From the NCBI GenBank assembly GCA_034440355.1, contig JAWXBY010000040.1, positions 1-21,935 on the forward strand: DNA of 21,935 nucleotides, given 5' to 3'. Under the pieces are notes generated by a model that was not told the origin of the DNA, made no database searches, and worked only from the letters and a program-made list of their open reading frames with translations. The position numbers and the translations under genes are program-made. The stretch is from SZUA-430 sp034440355. GTDB taxonomy: Bacteria; Pseudomonadota; Alphaproteobacteria; Micropepsales; Micropepsaceae. Positions 8,446-16,510 of the stretch are shown here, in pieces. Each line of letters begins with the position of its first letter. Positions within the stretch are counted from its first letter, which is position 1.

Positions 8446-8470
8446 GGAACAATCGCGCCGTCGAAACGTT
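8446..8470 (+). promoter_or_regulatory. EcfG-type general stress promoter
   Basis: GGAAC (8446-8450) and CGTT (8467-8470) are separated by exactly 16 bases, a perfect match to the GGAAC-N16/17-CGTT consensus recognised by the alphaproteobacterial EcfG (SigT) stress sigma factor. It lies 63 bases before the ATG of the DUF4440-like gene, in an intergenic region, and points the right way. It predicts that the following two genes respond to general stress under NepR-PhyR control; those regulators are not in the window. Confidence 0.75.
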
Positions 8471-8480
8471 AGCCTAGGCA

Positions 8481-8505
8481 GCTGTGGGTAGACGTGTCCC
8501 ACAGC
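8481..8505 (+). other. Hairpin in the 5' leader of the stress operon
   Basis: GCTGTGGG (8481-8488) pairs perfectly with CCCACAGC (8498-8505) around a 9-base loop. It lies just downstream of the expected EcfG start site and 27 bases before the ATG at 8533, so it would form in the leader RNA. It may stabilise the mRNA or be a protein-binding dyad. No T-run follows, so it is not a simple terminator. Confidence 0.5.
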
Positions 8506-8532
8506 GTTTGTCGACAGGAGCGTATTGAGGTC

Positions 8533-9114
8533 ATGCAAGCATCGACGCTTGAGCAGGACTTGGTGGCGCTTGAGCGCCAATTTTGGACCGGCGACACGAA
8601 CTTCTACCGCCAGCATCTCGACGAAAAATGTCTGACGGTGTTCCAGGAACAGGCCGGCGTCTTCTCGAGGGAAGATGTGGCGCAGCAGGCCAGCAATCCC
8701 AAACGCTGGCGGGTCCAACAGATCCAGCCGAAGGGGTTCCTTCAGCCCACGGACGATACCGCCATCGTGACCTGCGAGGTCTACGCCAAGCGCGAAACCG
8801 GCGAGGCGCATCACACGCTGACCTCCAGCGGTTACATTCGCCGTCACGGCGAGTGGAAGATGACGTTCCACCAACAAACGCCGCTTGAATCGGCGAACCA
8901 CGTGAAGCTGGAAAAGTCGGTCCCCGATCAAAACGCGGCCGGGGACCGGCCGACGAAAGCATCCAGGACGCGGGCTTCGTCAGACTTAATGCAGCGACCG
9001 CAAGGCAGCAGTCGGGCCTCAAAACGCACGTACCGTGCAAACCGCTCCACGTACGTCTGTGGATTGCGGTCGCCGAATTACGGCCCAGCTTTCGCGGTCG
9101 AGCTTCGTCCATGA
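8533..9114 (+). CDS. SnoaL/DUF4440-like protein with an unusual C-terminal tail
   Basis: The first 118 or so residues look like a compact cystatin-like alpha+beta domain of the SnoaL/DUF4440 group: an N-terminal helix (LEQDLVALERQFWTGD), then strands ending in SGYIRRHGEWKMTFHQQTPL. Members include small ligand-binding proteins and enzymes; no specific reaction can be assigned. I chose ATG at 8533, with AGGAG at 8516-8520 upstream; the in-frame GTG at 8494 falls inside a hairpin loop and is less likely. Residues about 121-193 are Arg/Ser-rich with no recognisable fold, and their codons have visibly more A/T at third positions than the domain. The tail may be read-through after loss of an earlier stop. 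The stop overlaps the next start as ATGA, so the two genes are translationally coupled. Confidence 0.7.
   Translation: MQASTLEQDLVALERQFWTGDTNFYRQHLDEKCLTVFQEQAGVFSREDVAQQASNPKRWRVQQIQPKGFLQPTDDTAIVTCEVYAKRETGEAHHTLTSSGYIRRHGEWKMTFHQQTPLESANHVKLEKSVPDQNAAGDRPTKASRTRASSDLMQRPQGSSRASKRTYRANRSTYVCGLRSPNYGPAFAVELRP
8918..8948 (+). other. Strong inverted repeat inside the tail of the DUF4440-like gene
   Basis: CGGTCCCCG (8918-8926) and CGGGGACCG (8940-8948) form a perfect 9-bp stem around a 13-base loop. It sits just where the recognisable domain ends and the atypical tail begins. No T-run follows. It could be a remnant terminator or an mRNA structure that sets the ratio of the two coupled genes. 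Confidence 0.45.
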
Positions 9115-9626
9115 CGGCTAAGTCCACCGCGCTGGTCGTCGTCGCGCTCGCCGCAGCCACGGCGGCATGCGCGACGACCGACCGGAGCGGCGCACGTCGC
9201 ACGGCATCGGTACCGCCGCAAACCACGCCCTCCGCGATGGAACCGGTGATGACGCAGACGCGCCCCGTCGAAGGCGGGGCGCCAACGGTGGTCGATCCCT
9301 CGACGCTCGCGCCGACGACGACGGGCGCGAACACCATCATCGCCGCCCCAGCGCCTCAGACGGCGCCGAACGTCTCGGTGAGCGTCCCTGTCGCCGAGGT
9401 CCGCAATCCTCAGTCTTTGAAGGGTGCCGAAGTCAAAGACCGCGCCGGCCAGTCGATCGGCGAAGTCCAAGCCGTTCGCCTGACCGCCGGCGGCAAGATC
9501 GCCGCCGTCACGGTCGACACCGGCACGCGGACCGTGGCGCTGCAACCGGCGCGTCTCAAATACGTGCAGGCCGAAAACACCGTGGTCAGCGATCAGTCCA
9601 AGGCGGAAATCCAACGCCAGCGTTAG
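9111..9626 (+). CDS. PRC-barrel domain lipoprotein or secreted protein
   Basis: This 171-residue protein has an N-terminal export signal (residues 1-19) ending in TAAC, a lipobox-like site with Thr rather than Leu at -3, so lipidation at Cys20 is likely but not certain. Residues about 25-95 are a Pro/Thr/Ala-rich flexible linker. Residues about 102-166 form a PRC-barrel-like domain (SLKGAEVKDRAGQSIGEVQ, then VTVDTG and an AEI ending). PRC-barrel proteins often appear in alphaproteobacterial stress regulons, which fits the EcfG-type promoter upstream. The ATG overlaps the preceding stop by 4 bases. Molecular role unknown; the domain may bind other proteins or envelope components. Confidence 0.8.
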   Translation: MTAKSTALVVVALAAATAACATTDRSGARRTASVPPQTTPSAMEPVMTQTRPVEGGAPTVVDPSTLAPTTTGANTIIAAPAPQTAPNVSVSVPVAEVRNPQSLKGAEVKDRAGQSIGEVQAVRLTAGGKIAAVTVDTGTRTVALQPARLKYVQAENTVVSDQSKAEIQRQR

Positions 9627-9719
9627 GACGGGCGCGTGACGGCCGTCACTGTACCACGGGTGCAGTTGCGCCCCCGGTTCCCGTGCGCGTACAACCCGCG
9701 CAAACAAGGGACCCACCCG

Positions 9720-11417
9720 ATGCGCTCGCTGACCCGATTCACATCCACGCTGTTGCTCACCTCGTGCCTGACGCTGCCGCTTCTCGGCTGCGCGGACGAC
9801 ATTGCGGTGGCCGAAGGCGAAACCGCCACGACCGCCGCCGCCGTGTGCCGCGGCGGCGCAACGACGATGCCGCTGTTCAAAGACCTCGGCACGCACGAAC
9901 ACAAGATCACGACGACGTCGCCGCAAGCGCAGGCCTATTTCAATCAAGGCTACCGCCTGCTGTTCAACTTCAATCACGCCGGCGCCATCGCCTCGTTTCA
10001 GGAAGCGCTGAAGCGCGATCCGAAATGCGCCATGTGCTGGTGGGGCATCGCCTTCGCGCACGGCCCCAACATCAACATGCCAATGATGCCCGACGCGATG
10101 CTGCCCGCATGGCAAGCGCTGCAGATGGCGCAAAGCCTGAAAGCGAACGCGAGCCCCGCCGAACGCGACTACATCGACGCGCTCGCCAAGCGCTACGCTG
10201 AAAAGCCGCCGGAAGATCGCAGCCCGCTCGATAGAGCTTTCGCCGGCGCCATGCGCGACATCGCCAAGAAGTATCCGAACGATATGGACGCGCAGACGCT
10301 GTACGCCGAATCGTTGATGGACACGTCCCCGTGGAATTACTGGCAGACGGATAGGAAGACGCCGAACGCGGGCCTCGAAGATTTGGCCCCGACGCTCGAA
10401 GCCGTGCTGGCCAAGGCGCCCGATCATCCCGGCGCGATCCATCTCTACATCCACGCCGTCGAAGTGCCGTTTCCGAAGAAGGCCGAGAAGGCGGCGGATC
10501 GCCTGACGACCATGCTGCCGGGCGCGGGCCACCTCGTTCACATGCCCTCGCACATCTATAACCGCATCGGCCGCTACGACGACTCGGTCGAGTGGAACAA
10601 GAAGGCGGCGAAGGCGGACGAAGCCTACTTCGCGGCGACTGGCGATCGCGGCATGTACGCCGCGATGTACTACGTCCACAATCTGCACTTCGTCTGGACG
10701 GCCGCGATGACGGAGGGCCGCTCCGCCACCGCGTTCGAATTCGGCAAGGCTGTCGTCGATCGCGCCGATCCGCAAACGGCGCGCGCGATTCCGGGCATCG
10801 AAGTCTTCGTGCCGACGCTCACCTACGCCCACCTTCGCTTCGGCAAGTGGGATGACATCCTTGCAGCCAAGGCGCCCGATCCCGAACTGCACCTCGCGAC
10901 CGCGATGCATCACTACGCCCGCGCCCGCGCCTTCGCGGCGAAAGGCAACGTGAAGCAGGCGAAGGCCGAGCAAGCGCAGATCGTGAAATCGTTCAACGCC
11001 GAAGACGACACACGCTTCTCGAACTTCGGCGTCCCCGGCCGCCAGATGGTCACCATCGCCAACTACGTCGCCGAAGCCGACATCGCTCTCGCGCAGCGTG
11101 AACTTAAGGTCGCCATCGCCAAGCTACAAAGCGCGGTCAAGGCCCAAGATCAGCTGCCCTACATGGAGCCGCCGTATTGGGATTTCCCGACACGTCAGTA
11201 CCTGGGCGCGGCATTGCTGCAGGCGAACCAGGCGAAGCAGGCCGAGAAGGTCTATCGCGCAGATCTGAACGAATGGACGCGCAACGGCTGGTCGCTCTTC
11301 GGCCTGTCGGAGTCGCTCAAGCGCCAGGGCAAGAATCGCGAAGCAAGCGAGGCCAAGCAAGCCTTCCTCGAAGCGTGGAGCCGCGCCGACGTCGATCTGA
11401 AAGAAAGCCGCTTCTAA
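9720..11417 (+). CDS. TPR-containing lipoprotein
   Basis: This 565-residue protein starts with a lipoprotein signal peptide whose lipobox LLGC places the lipidated cysteine at residue 24. The rest is helical with TPR-like units, clearest in QAYFNQGYRLLFNFNHAGAI followed by SFQEALKRDPKCAMCWWGIA, and again near the C terminus (LFGLSESLKRQGKNREASEA). TPR arrays bind proteins or peptides, so an envelope scaffold is likely. CAMCWW has the spacing of a haem-binding CxxC but lacks the required His, so it is not a cytochrome c. I prefer ATG at 9720, with AAGGGA 8 bases upstream, over an in-frame GTG at 9636 that would bury the signal peptide. A perfect terminator hairpin follows. Exact role unknown. 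Confidence 0.87.
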   Translation: MRSLTRFTSTLLLTSCLTLPLLGCADDIAVAEGETATTAAAVCRGGATTMPLFKDLGTHEHKITTTSPQAQAYFNQGYRLLFNFNHAGAIASFQEALKRDPKCAMCWWGIAFAHGPNINMPMMPDAMLPAWQALQMAQSLKANASPAERDYIDALAKRYAEKPPEDRSPLDRAFAGAMRDIAKKYPNDMDAQTLYAESLMDTSPWNYWQTDRKTPNAGLEDLAPTLEAVLAKAPDHPGAIHLYIHAVEVPFPKKAEKAADRLTTMLPGAGHLVHMPSHIYNRIGRYDDSVEWNKKAAKADEAYFAATGDRGMYAAMYYVHNLHFVWTAAMTEGRSATAFEFGKAVVDRADPQTARAIPGIEVFVPTLTYAHLRFGKWDDILAAKAPDPELHLATAMHHYARARAFAAKGNVKQAKAEQAQIVKSFNAEDDTRFSNFGVPGRQMVTIANYVAEADIALAQRELKVAIAKLQSAVKAQDQLPYMEPPYWDFPTRQYLGAALLQANQAKQAEKVYRADLNEWTRNGWSLFGLSESLKRQGKNREASEAKQAFLEAWSRADVDLKESRF

Positions 11418-11436
11418 CAAGCTTGGCACACGACAA

Positions 11437-11468
11437 AACGCCGCCGGTGGGAACCGGCGGCGTTCGCA
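11437..11468 (+). terminator. Terminator hairpin after the TPR lipoprotein gene
   Basis: AACGCCGCCGGT (11437-11448) and ACCGGCGGCGTT (11453-11464) form a perfect 12-bp stem with a GGGA loop, 20 bases after the stop codon. The following CGCATTT is a weak T-tract, but stem strength and position support a transcription terminator. Confidence 0.8.
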
Positions 11469-11547
11469 TTTGTGGTGAACCGGAAAAGCCTTGCTCGCGT
11501 TCTGTCTCCGATTCCGTCGCTCCCCGCGACCTTTGAGGAGAAAGAGC

Positions 11548-11892
11548 ATGAAGATCCTGCTCACCGTCGCCGCTCTGGCGTTCACCGGCATCGCCGGCGT
11601 TGCCTTCGCCCAGACCGTCGATCCGTACACCCCGCCGCCCAACGAAAACTACGAGCCCGGCCCCGTCTACGTTGCGCAAGGCGCCTACGTCGGCGAACCG
11701 CAATACATGGACGAAGACGAACTGCGCATCTTGAAGAACGAGGCGCGCCGCGCCTGCGGCGACAAACCGGACACGCAGCTCGACCTCACCGCGTGGAAGC
11801 TCTACCGCCGGTGCGTCTTCGTCGAGATGGGCGGCGACCCTGCGTACGCGCCGTATTATCCGCACCGGCCCGATCCCTACGATGATGAATGA
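11548..11892 (+). CDS. Small secreted protein of unknown function
   Basis: This 114-residue protein has a clear Sec signal peptide (residues 1-21, cleavage after AFA before Gln22). The mature part is acidic and rich in Tyr and Pro, with two cysteines (RRACGD and YRRCVF) that could form a disulfide. It ends in a YYPHRPDPYDDE tail. A strong GAGGAG site at 11535-11540 fixes the ATG at 11548 over an upstream in-frame ATG at 11491. It sits alone between the preceding terminator and the cyclase-domain gene. I do not recognise the family. Confidence 0.8.
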   Translation: MKILLTVAALAFTGIAGVAFAQTVDPYTPPPNENYEPGPVYVAQGAYVGEPQYMDEDELRILKNEARRACGDKPDTQLDLTAWKLYRRCVFVEMGGDPAYAPYYPHRPDPYDDE

Positions 11893-11944
11893 CGCCTGAA
11901 GGCGATCAATTCTGTGTCCGCCGCCACCAAGCGCCGGACACGCT

Positions 11945-11973
11945 CTGGCGAGCGCCCCGCGCCTCCTCTAACC
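11945..11973 (+). promoter_or_regulatory. Possible promoter of the cyclase-domain gene
   Basis: CTGGCG (11945-11950), a 17-base spacer, then CTAACC (11968-11973) resembles the TTGGCA/CTAGCC elements in front of the two P450 genes. If real, transcription would start near 11980 and the protein would begin at ATG 12013 rather than at the in-frame GTG 11914. Weak evidence. Confidence 0.25.
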
Positions 11974-12012
11974 TCCGCCCTTGGGCGACGAGAAGGCCCG
12001 GGGCTGCGCGCC

Positions 12013-14031
12013 ATGCAGGAAGATGCACTTCCGCAAAGACTGGCGACCATCATGTCGATCGACGTGGCGGGCTACTCCGAACTGACTGAAGCCGACCAGG
12101 TTCACACGGCGATCGAAATCGCAGCCCTCCGCCGCAAGATCGAAGCACTCGCGTTCAAAGAACACGGCCGCGTGTTCAACACCGCCGGCGACGGCTTCAT
12201 GCTGGAATTCCCCACAGCCACCGACGCGTTGGCGCTCGCCGGCGAACTCTGCACCCACGAGAAGCTGCCGCTGCGCATCGGCATCCATGTCGACAACGTC
12301 TTCGTCACCGCGAACGGCGACTTGCTCGGCCACGGCGTCAACATCGCCGCCCGCCTGCAGCAGCGCGCTGATCCGCGCAGCGCGCTCATCTCGATCGACG
12401 TACGCCGGACGCTGCACGGCCCGGTCGCTCAGCAGCTGAAACCAAAAGGCCTCCTCAAGCTCGACAAGATGGCCGAGACCATCGAAGCCTTCGCGTTCAT
12501 GACGGCCGGCAGCACCGACGTCGCCAAAACGAAAGAGCCGCTTCTCGCCGTCTTGCCATTCGACAACGACGACCCCGAAACGCTGTATTTCTCCGACGGC
12601 GTCTCGGACGAAATCCTGGAAGCGGTCTCACGTGTACCGGGCCTGAGAGTCATCGGCCGAAATTCATCGTTCCACTTCCGGGGCGAGCGCAAATCTGAAG
12701 CAGCGCTCGCGCTCCACGCCACGCACATCCTCGACGGCAGCGTCCGCCGTGCCGGCACCCGCATGCGCGTGCGCGCACAACTGACAGAGACCGACAGCGG
12801 CACGCTCTTGTGGAGCGACAAATACGAGGGCGAAGTATCGGACGCCTTCAACGTCCAAGACACGATCGCAGCGCAAGTCGCCGGCGCGCTGCAACAAGCC
12901 CTGCCCCGCCCCAAACGTGCCAAGGCCAAGATCGATCACGTCGCCTACGACCTTTATTTGCGCGCTCGCCCCTTGGTGAAAGAGCTCGCCGAAGACGACG
13001 CCCGCCGTGCCGAGCCGATGCTGCAACAAGCGATCGCCCGCGCGCCCGACTTCGCACAAGCCTGGGCCGCGCTCGCCATGACGCGCTCGATCATGCTCCC
13101 GCGCAACAGCGACGCCATCGGCGACCCCGCCCACGACGCGGCACAAGCAGCCGCCAATCGTGCGCTCGCGCTCGACCCGGATTGCGCCGACGCGCTCGTC
13201 GCGCTCGCCGTACTAAAGCCCGCCTTCGCCGAACACGGCGACAAGCTTGTGCTCTGCGAGCGCGCCGTCGAACTCGCGCCCAACGATCCGCTGATCGCCG
13301 CCGCGTGCGACGGCGCGCTGATCTCCGTCGGCCGCGTGCGCGACGCGATGCAGCATCTGGAATCCGCCGCCCGCCTCGACCCGCTGGGCCCAATGTTCGT
13401 GAGTTCGCTCGCCTACCACGTCTGCACGGTCGGCCGCCGGGACGAAGCAGCGTCGATGATCGACAACTGCTTCCGCCAATTCCCGGACTCGCCGTGGGTC
13501 TGGATCCGCCGCTGGACGATCTTCTTCCTCTCAGGCCGCCGCGACGAAGCCGCCGCCATGTGCGCGGAAGGCGCACCGCTGCCGCCCGGCATGACGGAGA
13601 AAGACACGCTGCTCCTGCGCTTCGCCCACATGGTCTTCGCCATGCCGAAGCCCCAGCGCGAACAGGCCCTGCGCGCCCTCCTGGCGCGCGACGAAGAACT
13701 CCCGCTCCAAGTCTGCGCTTTCGCCGCCGAGGCCGACTGCGCCGACGTTGCTTACGAGGCCATCTTCAAAGCCCTCGACACCGGCCGTCCGCTGGCCGGG
13801 ACGGCCTACGGCGGCCGCGGCATGAGCCGCGCGTTCCGCCTCTCGACCCTGTTCAGCTTCGTCGGCGCCGCGCTAAGACGCGACCCGCGCTTCGCCATCT
13901 TCTGCGCCCGCGTCGGCCTAGCCGATTATTGGTGCGAGTCCCAGAACTGGCCCGACTGTGTTGACGAGGTGAAAGGCATCTACGACTTCCGCGCCGCCTG
14001 CGAAACCGCAACGCCGCACCCGATAGCTTAG
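12013..14031 (+). CDS. Class III nucleotide cyclase-domain / TolB-like / TPR protein
   Basis: This is a 672-residue cytosolic protein. Residues about 8-150 form a class III adenylate/guanylate cyclase homology domain. Metal-binding Asp17 (IDVAGYS) and Asp60 (AGDG) are present, as are Asp103 (DLLG), Asn110 and the transition-state Arg114 (VNIAAR). The adenine-selecting Lys expected just before the GD motif is Asn56 (NTAGDG), so substrate preference or activity may differ. Residues about 176-290 are a TolB-like domain (LLAVLPFDND, FSDGVSDEIL, ILDGSVRR). Residues about 310-560 contain TPR-like repeats. The layout matches soluble cyclase-TPR signalling proteins common in Alphaproteobacteria. I chose ATG 12013 because similar proteins start just before the cyclase domain; GTG 11914, with GAAGG 11 bases upstream, would add 33 Arg/Pro-rich residues. 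It converges on the MFS gene. Confidence 0.88.
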   Translation: MQEDALPQRLATIMSIDVAGYSELTEADQVHTAIEIAALRRKIEALAFKEHGRVFNTAGDGFMLEFPTATDALALAGELCTHEKLPLRIGIHVDNVFVTANGDLLGHGVNIAARLQQRADPRSALISIDVRRTLHGPVAQQLKPKGLLKLDKMAETIEAFAFMTAGSTDVAKTKEPLLAVLPFDNDDPETLYFSDGVSDEILEAVSRVPGLRVIGRNSSFHFRGERKSEAALALHATHILDGSVRRAGTRMRVRAQLTETDSGTLLWSDKYEGEVSDAFNVQDTIAAQVAGALQQALPRPKRAKAKIDHVAYDLYLRARPLVKELAEDDARRAEPMLQQAIARAPDFAQAWAALAMTRSIMLPRNSDAIGDPAHDAAQAAANRALALDPDCADALVALAVLKPAFAEHGDKLVLCERAVELAPNDPLIAAACDGALISVGRVRDAMQHLESAARLDPLGPMFVSSLAYHVCTVGRRDEAASMIDNCFRQFPDSPWVWIRRWTIFFLSGRRDEAAAMCAEGAPLPPGMTEKDTLLLRFAHMVFAMPKPQREQALRALLARDEELPLQVCAFAAEADCADVAYEAIFKALDTGRPLAGTAYGGRGMSRAFRLSTLFSFVGAALRRDPRFAIFCARVGLADYWCESQNWPDCVDEVKGIYDFRAACETATPHPIA

Positions 14032-14057
14032 AAGGCCCGATGCCCTAGAAAGAAGCC

Positions 14058-15383
14058 TCAAGCCGCCTTGGTCATCTCGCGCTTGTAAGCCGGCCCCGCC
14101 AGGAAGAAGTGGTAGCCCGCCCACACGTTGATCAGCGACGTCACCATCAGTGCATAGCGCAACGACTCGCTCCCGTACGTCGCCTTCAACGCGTCGCTCA
14201 ATATCCCGACGAAGAGCGGCCCAAGCCCAAGTGCGATAAAGTTCAAGATGAACAGCGTAATCGCCGCCGCCGTCGCCCGCATCGCGACCGGCGCCACGCT
14301 TTGCACAATGGCGAAACTTGGCCCCAGGTAAAACGCCCCCAGCACGGCAGCCGGCAGATAGAACAAGATCGCCAGCGTGAAGTTGTCGAGAGCGTAAAAG
14401 CCCAGCACCATCGGCGCCGCGCCGAACTTGCCGACAGCGATGATCCACGAGGTCCACTGCAAATCCCGCCGCGACAAGCGGTCCGCCAGATACCCGCCCA
14501 GCACCGTGCCGAAACCGCCGGCGATCCCCGCAATCGGTCCCAGGACCAACCCGATCTGATCGCGCGGTATGTGATGCGTCCGCTCCAAGAACGACGCGCC
14601 CCAAACCGTCACGCCATAACCGACGAACGACGTCAGCGTCAGCCCGATGACAACGTGACGCGCCGCCTTCGACTGCCAGATAAAGACGAACGCCTGGCCA
14701 AGCCCCGTCATCGCCTCGCCGAAAGTTTGCGGCTTGCGTGCACCGGGTGCCAAACCGTCGGCGAGCCCGCGCTGCGGCTCGCGCACCGTCAGCCACACGA
14801 TCACGCCCAAGATCAGACCAGGCGCACCGGCCACGAAGAACGCCGTCCGCCAACCCCAATGCGTGCTGACATACCCGCCGACCATGAAGCCCAGCATCAC
14901 GCCCAGCGTCACCCCCAGCGTGTAGACGGACATCGCGCGCGACCGCTCATGGGGGGCGTACATGTCGGCTATCATCGAATGCGACTGCGGCGACGATCCC
15001 GCCTCGCCCACGCCGACGCCGATGCGCGCCAGCACAAGTTGCAGGTAGTTCCCGGCGAACCCGCAGGCGACCGTCATCACGCTCCAAACCGTGACGGCGA
15101 AGGCGATGATGTTGCGCCGGTTCGTCCGGTCGGCCAGCAGCGCCAGCGGAATGCCCAGCGTCGCGTAGAACACGGCGAACGCGAACCCGCCCAGGAACCC
15201 GACCTGCGTATCGCTGAGCCCCAACTCGTCTTTGATAGGCTGCGCCAAGATCCCGACAATACTGCGGTCGAGATGGCTCGACATGTAGATCAAGGTCAGG
15301 ATGATCAGCGCATAAGTGCGATGCCGCTTGACGTCGTCGGGAATCGTAACGTTGCCTGCCGGCGCGTTCGCGGCATCCGCCAT
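14058..15383 (-). CDS. MFS transporter, spinster-like
   Basis: This 441-residue inner-membrane protein has about 12 hydrophobic segments in two halves. The family mark LDR lies in the first segment (Asp39-Arg40), and the MFS motif A, G-x(7)-D-R-x-x-R-R, runs from Gly77 to Arg90 (GIPLALLADRTNRR). Spinster-type MFS proteins move lipids, sterols or other hydrophobic compounds. Its position opposite a dehydrogenase and close to two P450s suggests uptake or export of the substrate or product of that pathway, which is inference. I chose the ATG at 15383 because GGGAGGG lies just upstream on that strand; an upstream start at 15449 would add 22 residues without support. It diverges from the SDR gene with a 124-bp gap. 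Confidence 0.88.
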   Translation of the reverse strand: MADAANAPAGNVTIPDDVKRHRTYALIILTLIYMSSHLDRSIVGILAQPIKDELGLSDTQVGFLGGFAFAVFYATLGIPLALLADRTNRRNIIAFAVTVWSVMTVACGFAGNYLQLVLARIGVGVGEAGSSPQSHSMIADMYAPHERSRAMSVYTLGVTLGVMLGFMVGGYVSTHWGWRTAFFVAGAPGLILGVIVWLTVREPQRGLADGLAPGARKPQTFGEAMTGLGQAFVFIWQSKAARHVVIGLTLTSFVGYGVTVWGASFLERTHHIPRDQIGLVLGPIAGIAGGFGTVLGGYLADRLSRRDLQWTSWIIAVGKFGAAPMVLGFYALDNFTLAILFYLPAAVLGAFYLGPSFAIVQSVAPVAMRATAAAITLFILNFIALGLGPLFVGILSDALKATYGSESLRYALMVTSLINVWAGYHFFLAGPAYKREMTKAA

Positions 15384-15455
15384 AAGCCCTCCCGGTATCG
15401 TTCTATTCCTTGTTGCGGTCCACGATAGCGGCAATCCGCGCCCGCGCAACTCCTC

Positions 15456-15487
15456 TTGCAGCGCCCACGCACGCTCCTGCTAGTATC
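15456..15487 (+). promoter_or_regulatory. Candidate promoter of the SDR gene
   Basis: TTGCAG (15456-15461) is followed after 18 bases by CTAGTATC (15480-15487). The CTAG core of the -10 box is shared with the candidate promoters of both P450 genes. It lies 20 bases before the ATG at 15508, which leaves only a short leader carrying the AAGGAG site. Confidence 0.4.
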
Positions 15488-15507
15488 GGCCCCAAGGAGA
15501 TATTGAG

Positions 15508-16473
15508 ATGAAAGACTTCGCAGGAAAAACCGCCGTCATCACCGGCGGCGGTACGGGCATGGGCCGCGAACTGGCCAAACAACTCGTCGCCGAAGGCTGC
15601 AACGTCGCCATGTGCGACGTGTCGGCCGAGAACATGGCCGAGACCAAGCGCCTCTGCCAAACCGCCGCCCCGCAGGGCACGAAGGTGATGACGTTCGTGG
15701 CCGACGTCTCGGACGAGGCCCAGATCCTGAAATTCAGGGACGCCGTGGCGCGCGAGTTCGACACCGACCACATCCACCTGCTTTTCAACAACGCCGGCAT
15801 CGGCGGCGGCCCCAGCTTCGTCACAACGCCGCGCGACGAATGGGAAAAGACCTTCAACGTCTGTTGGTACGGGGTGTATTACTGCACCCGCGCCTTCTTC
15901 GACATGATCCTAAAGGCGCGCGAAGCGCACATCGTCAACACGTCCAGCGTCAACGGCTTCTGGGCCTCCCTCGGGCCCACGCGCGCACACACCGCCTACC
16001 CCGCCGCAAAGTTCGCGGTGAAAGGCTTCACCGAAGGCCTGATCAACGACCTGCGCCTCAACGCCCCGCACGTAAAATGCTCGGTCGTCATGCCCGGCCA
16101 CATCGGCACCTCGATCTTCGAGAACACGCGCAAAGTCCTCACCGGTCACGGCTTCGCCGACATGACGGCAACCGAACTCGCCGACGCCCGCCGCTCGATG
16201 AAGTCGATGGGCTTGCCCACCGACGCGATGACCGACGAACAGATTCAGCAGATGATGCGAGAGATGGCGCGCCAGTTCGAAGAGAACGCGCCCACCAGCG
16301 CCGCGCAAGCCGCAACGATCATCCTGAACGGCGTGCGCGAAGAGAAGTGGCGCATCCTCATCGGCAAAGACGCCGAAACAATGGACCAACTCGTCCGCGA
16401 AGCCCCCGAACAAGCCTACGAACAACTCTTCATCGACCGCCTGCGCGAAGCCGGCCACTGGCGCGCGTTCTAG
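15508..16473 (+). CDS. Short-chain dehydrogenase/reductase (SDR)
   Basis: This 321-residue protein is a classical Rossmann-fold NAD(P)-dependent oxidoreductase with a C-terminal extension; classical SDRs are about 250 residues. TGGGTGMG near residues 12-19 is the cofactor-binding TGxxxGxG motif and NNAGIGGG is the structural NNAG motif. The catalytic residues are visible: Ser147 (NTSSVNG), Tyr164 and Lys168 (YPAAK). Asp37 in MCDVSAEN, at the end of the second strand, hints at NAD rather than NADP preference. AAGGAG at 15494-15499 supports the ATG. It probably oxidises an alcohol or reduces a ketone; next to CYP153-like P450s, oxidation of a hydroxylated product is a reasonable guess. Actual substrate unknown. 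Confidence 0.92.
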   Translation: MKDFAGKTAVITGGGTGMGRELAKQLVAEGCNVAMCDVSAENMAETKRLCQTAAPQGTKVMTFVADVSDEAQILKFRDAVAREFDTDHIHLLFNNAGIGGGPSFVTTPRDEWEKTFNVCWYGVYYCTRAFFDMILKAREAHIVNTSSVNGFWASLGPTRAHTAYPAAKFAVKGFTEGLINDLRLNAPHVKCSVVMPGHIGTSIFENTRKVLTGHGFADMTATELADARRSMKSMGLPTDAMTDEQIQQMMREMARQFEENAPTSAAQAATIILNGVREEKWRILIGKDAETMDQLVREAPEQAYEQLFIDRLREAGHWRAF

Positions 16474-16510
16474 TACAAAAACCGTCATGGCCGGGCGTGA
16501 CCCTCGTCAC

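Noticed and set aside
9078..10973. A 631-codon open frame on the minus strand
   Set aside because: It lies opposite the TPR lipoprotein and PRC-barrel genes, has Arg/Gly/His-rich composition without domains, and is the usual antisense shadow of high-GC genes.
9720..11417. Cytochrome c motif in the TPR lipoprotein (CAMCWW)
   Set aside because: Haem attachment needs CxxCH; the residue after the second Cys is Trp.
11423..11431. Another TTGGCACAC element, at the 3' end of the TPR lipoprotein gene
   Set aside because: It has no CTAG-like box 16 bases downstream (that position lies in the terminator stem), so the match is probably coincidental.
14109..15428. A 439-codon plus-strand open frame across the MFS gene
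   Set aside because: Its product is rich in Arg, His and Gln with no hydrophobic core, while the minus strand encodes a clear 12-segment transporter with family motifs.
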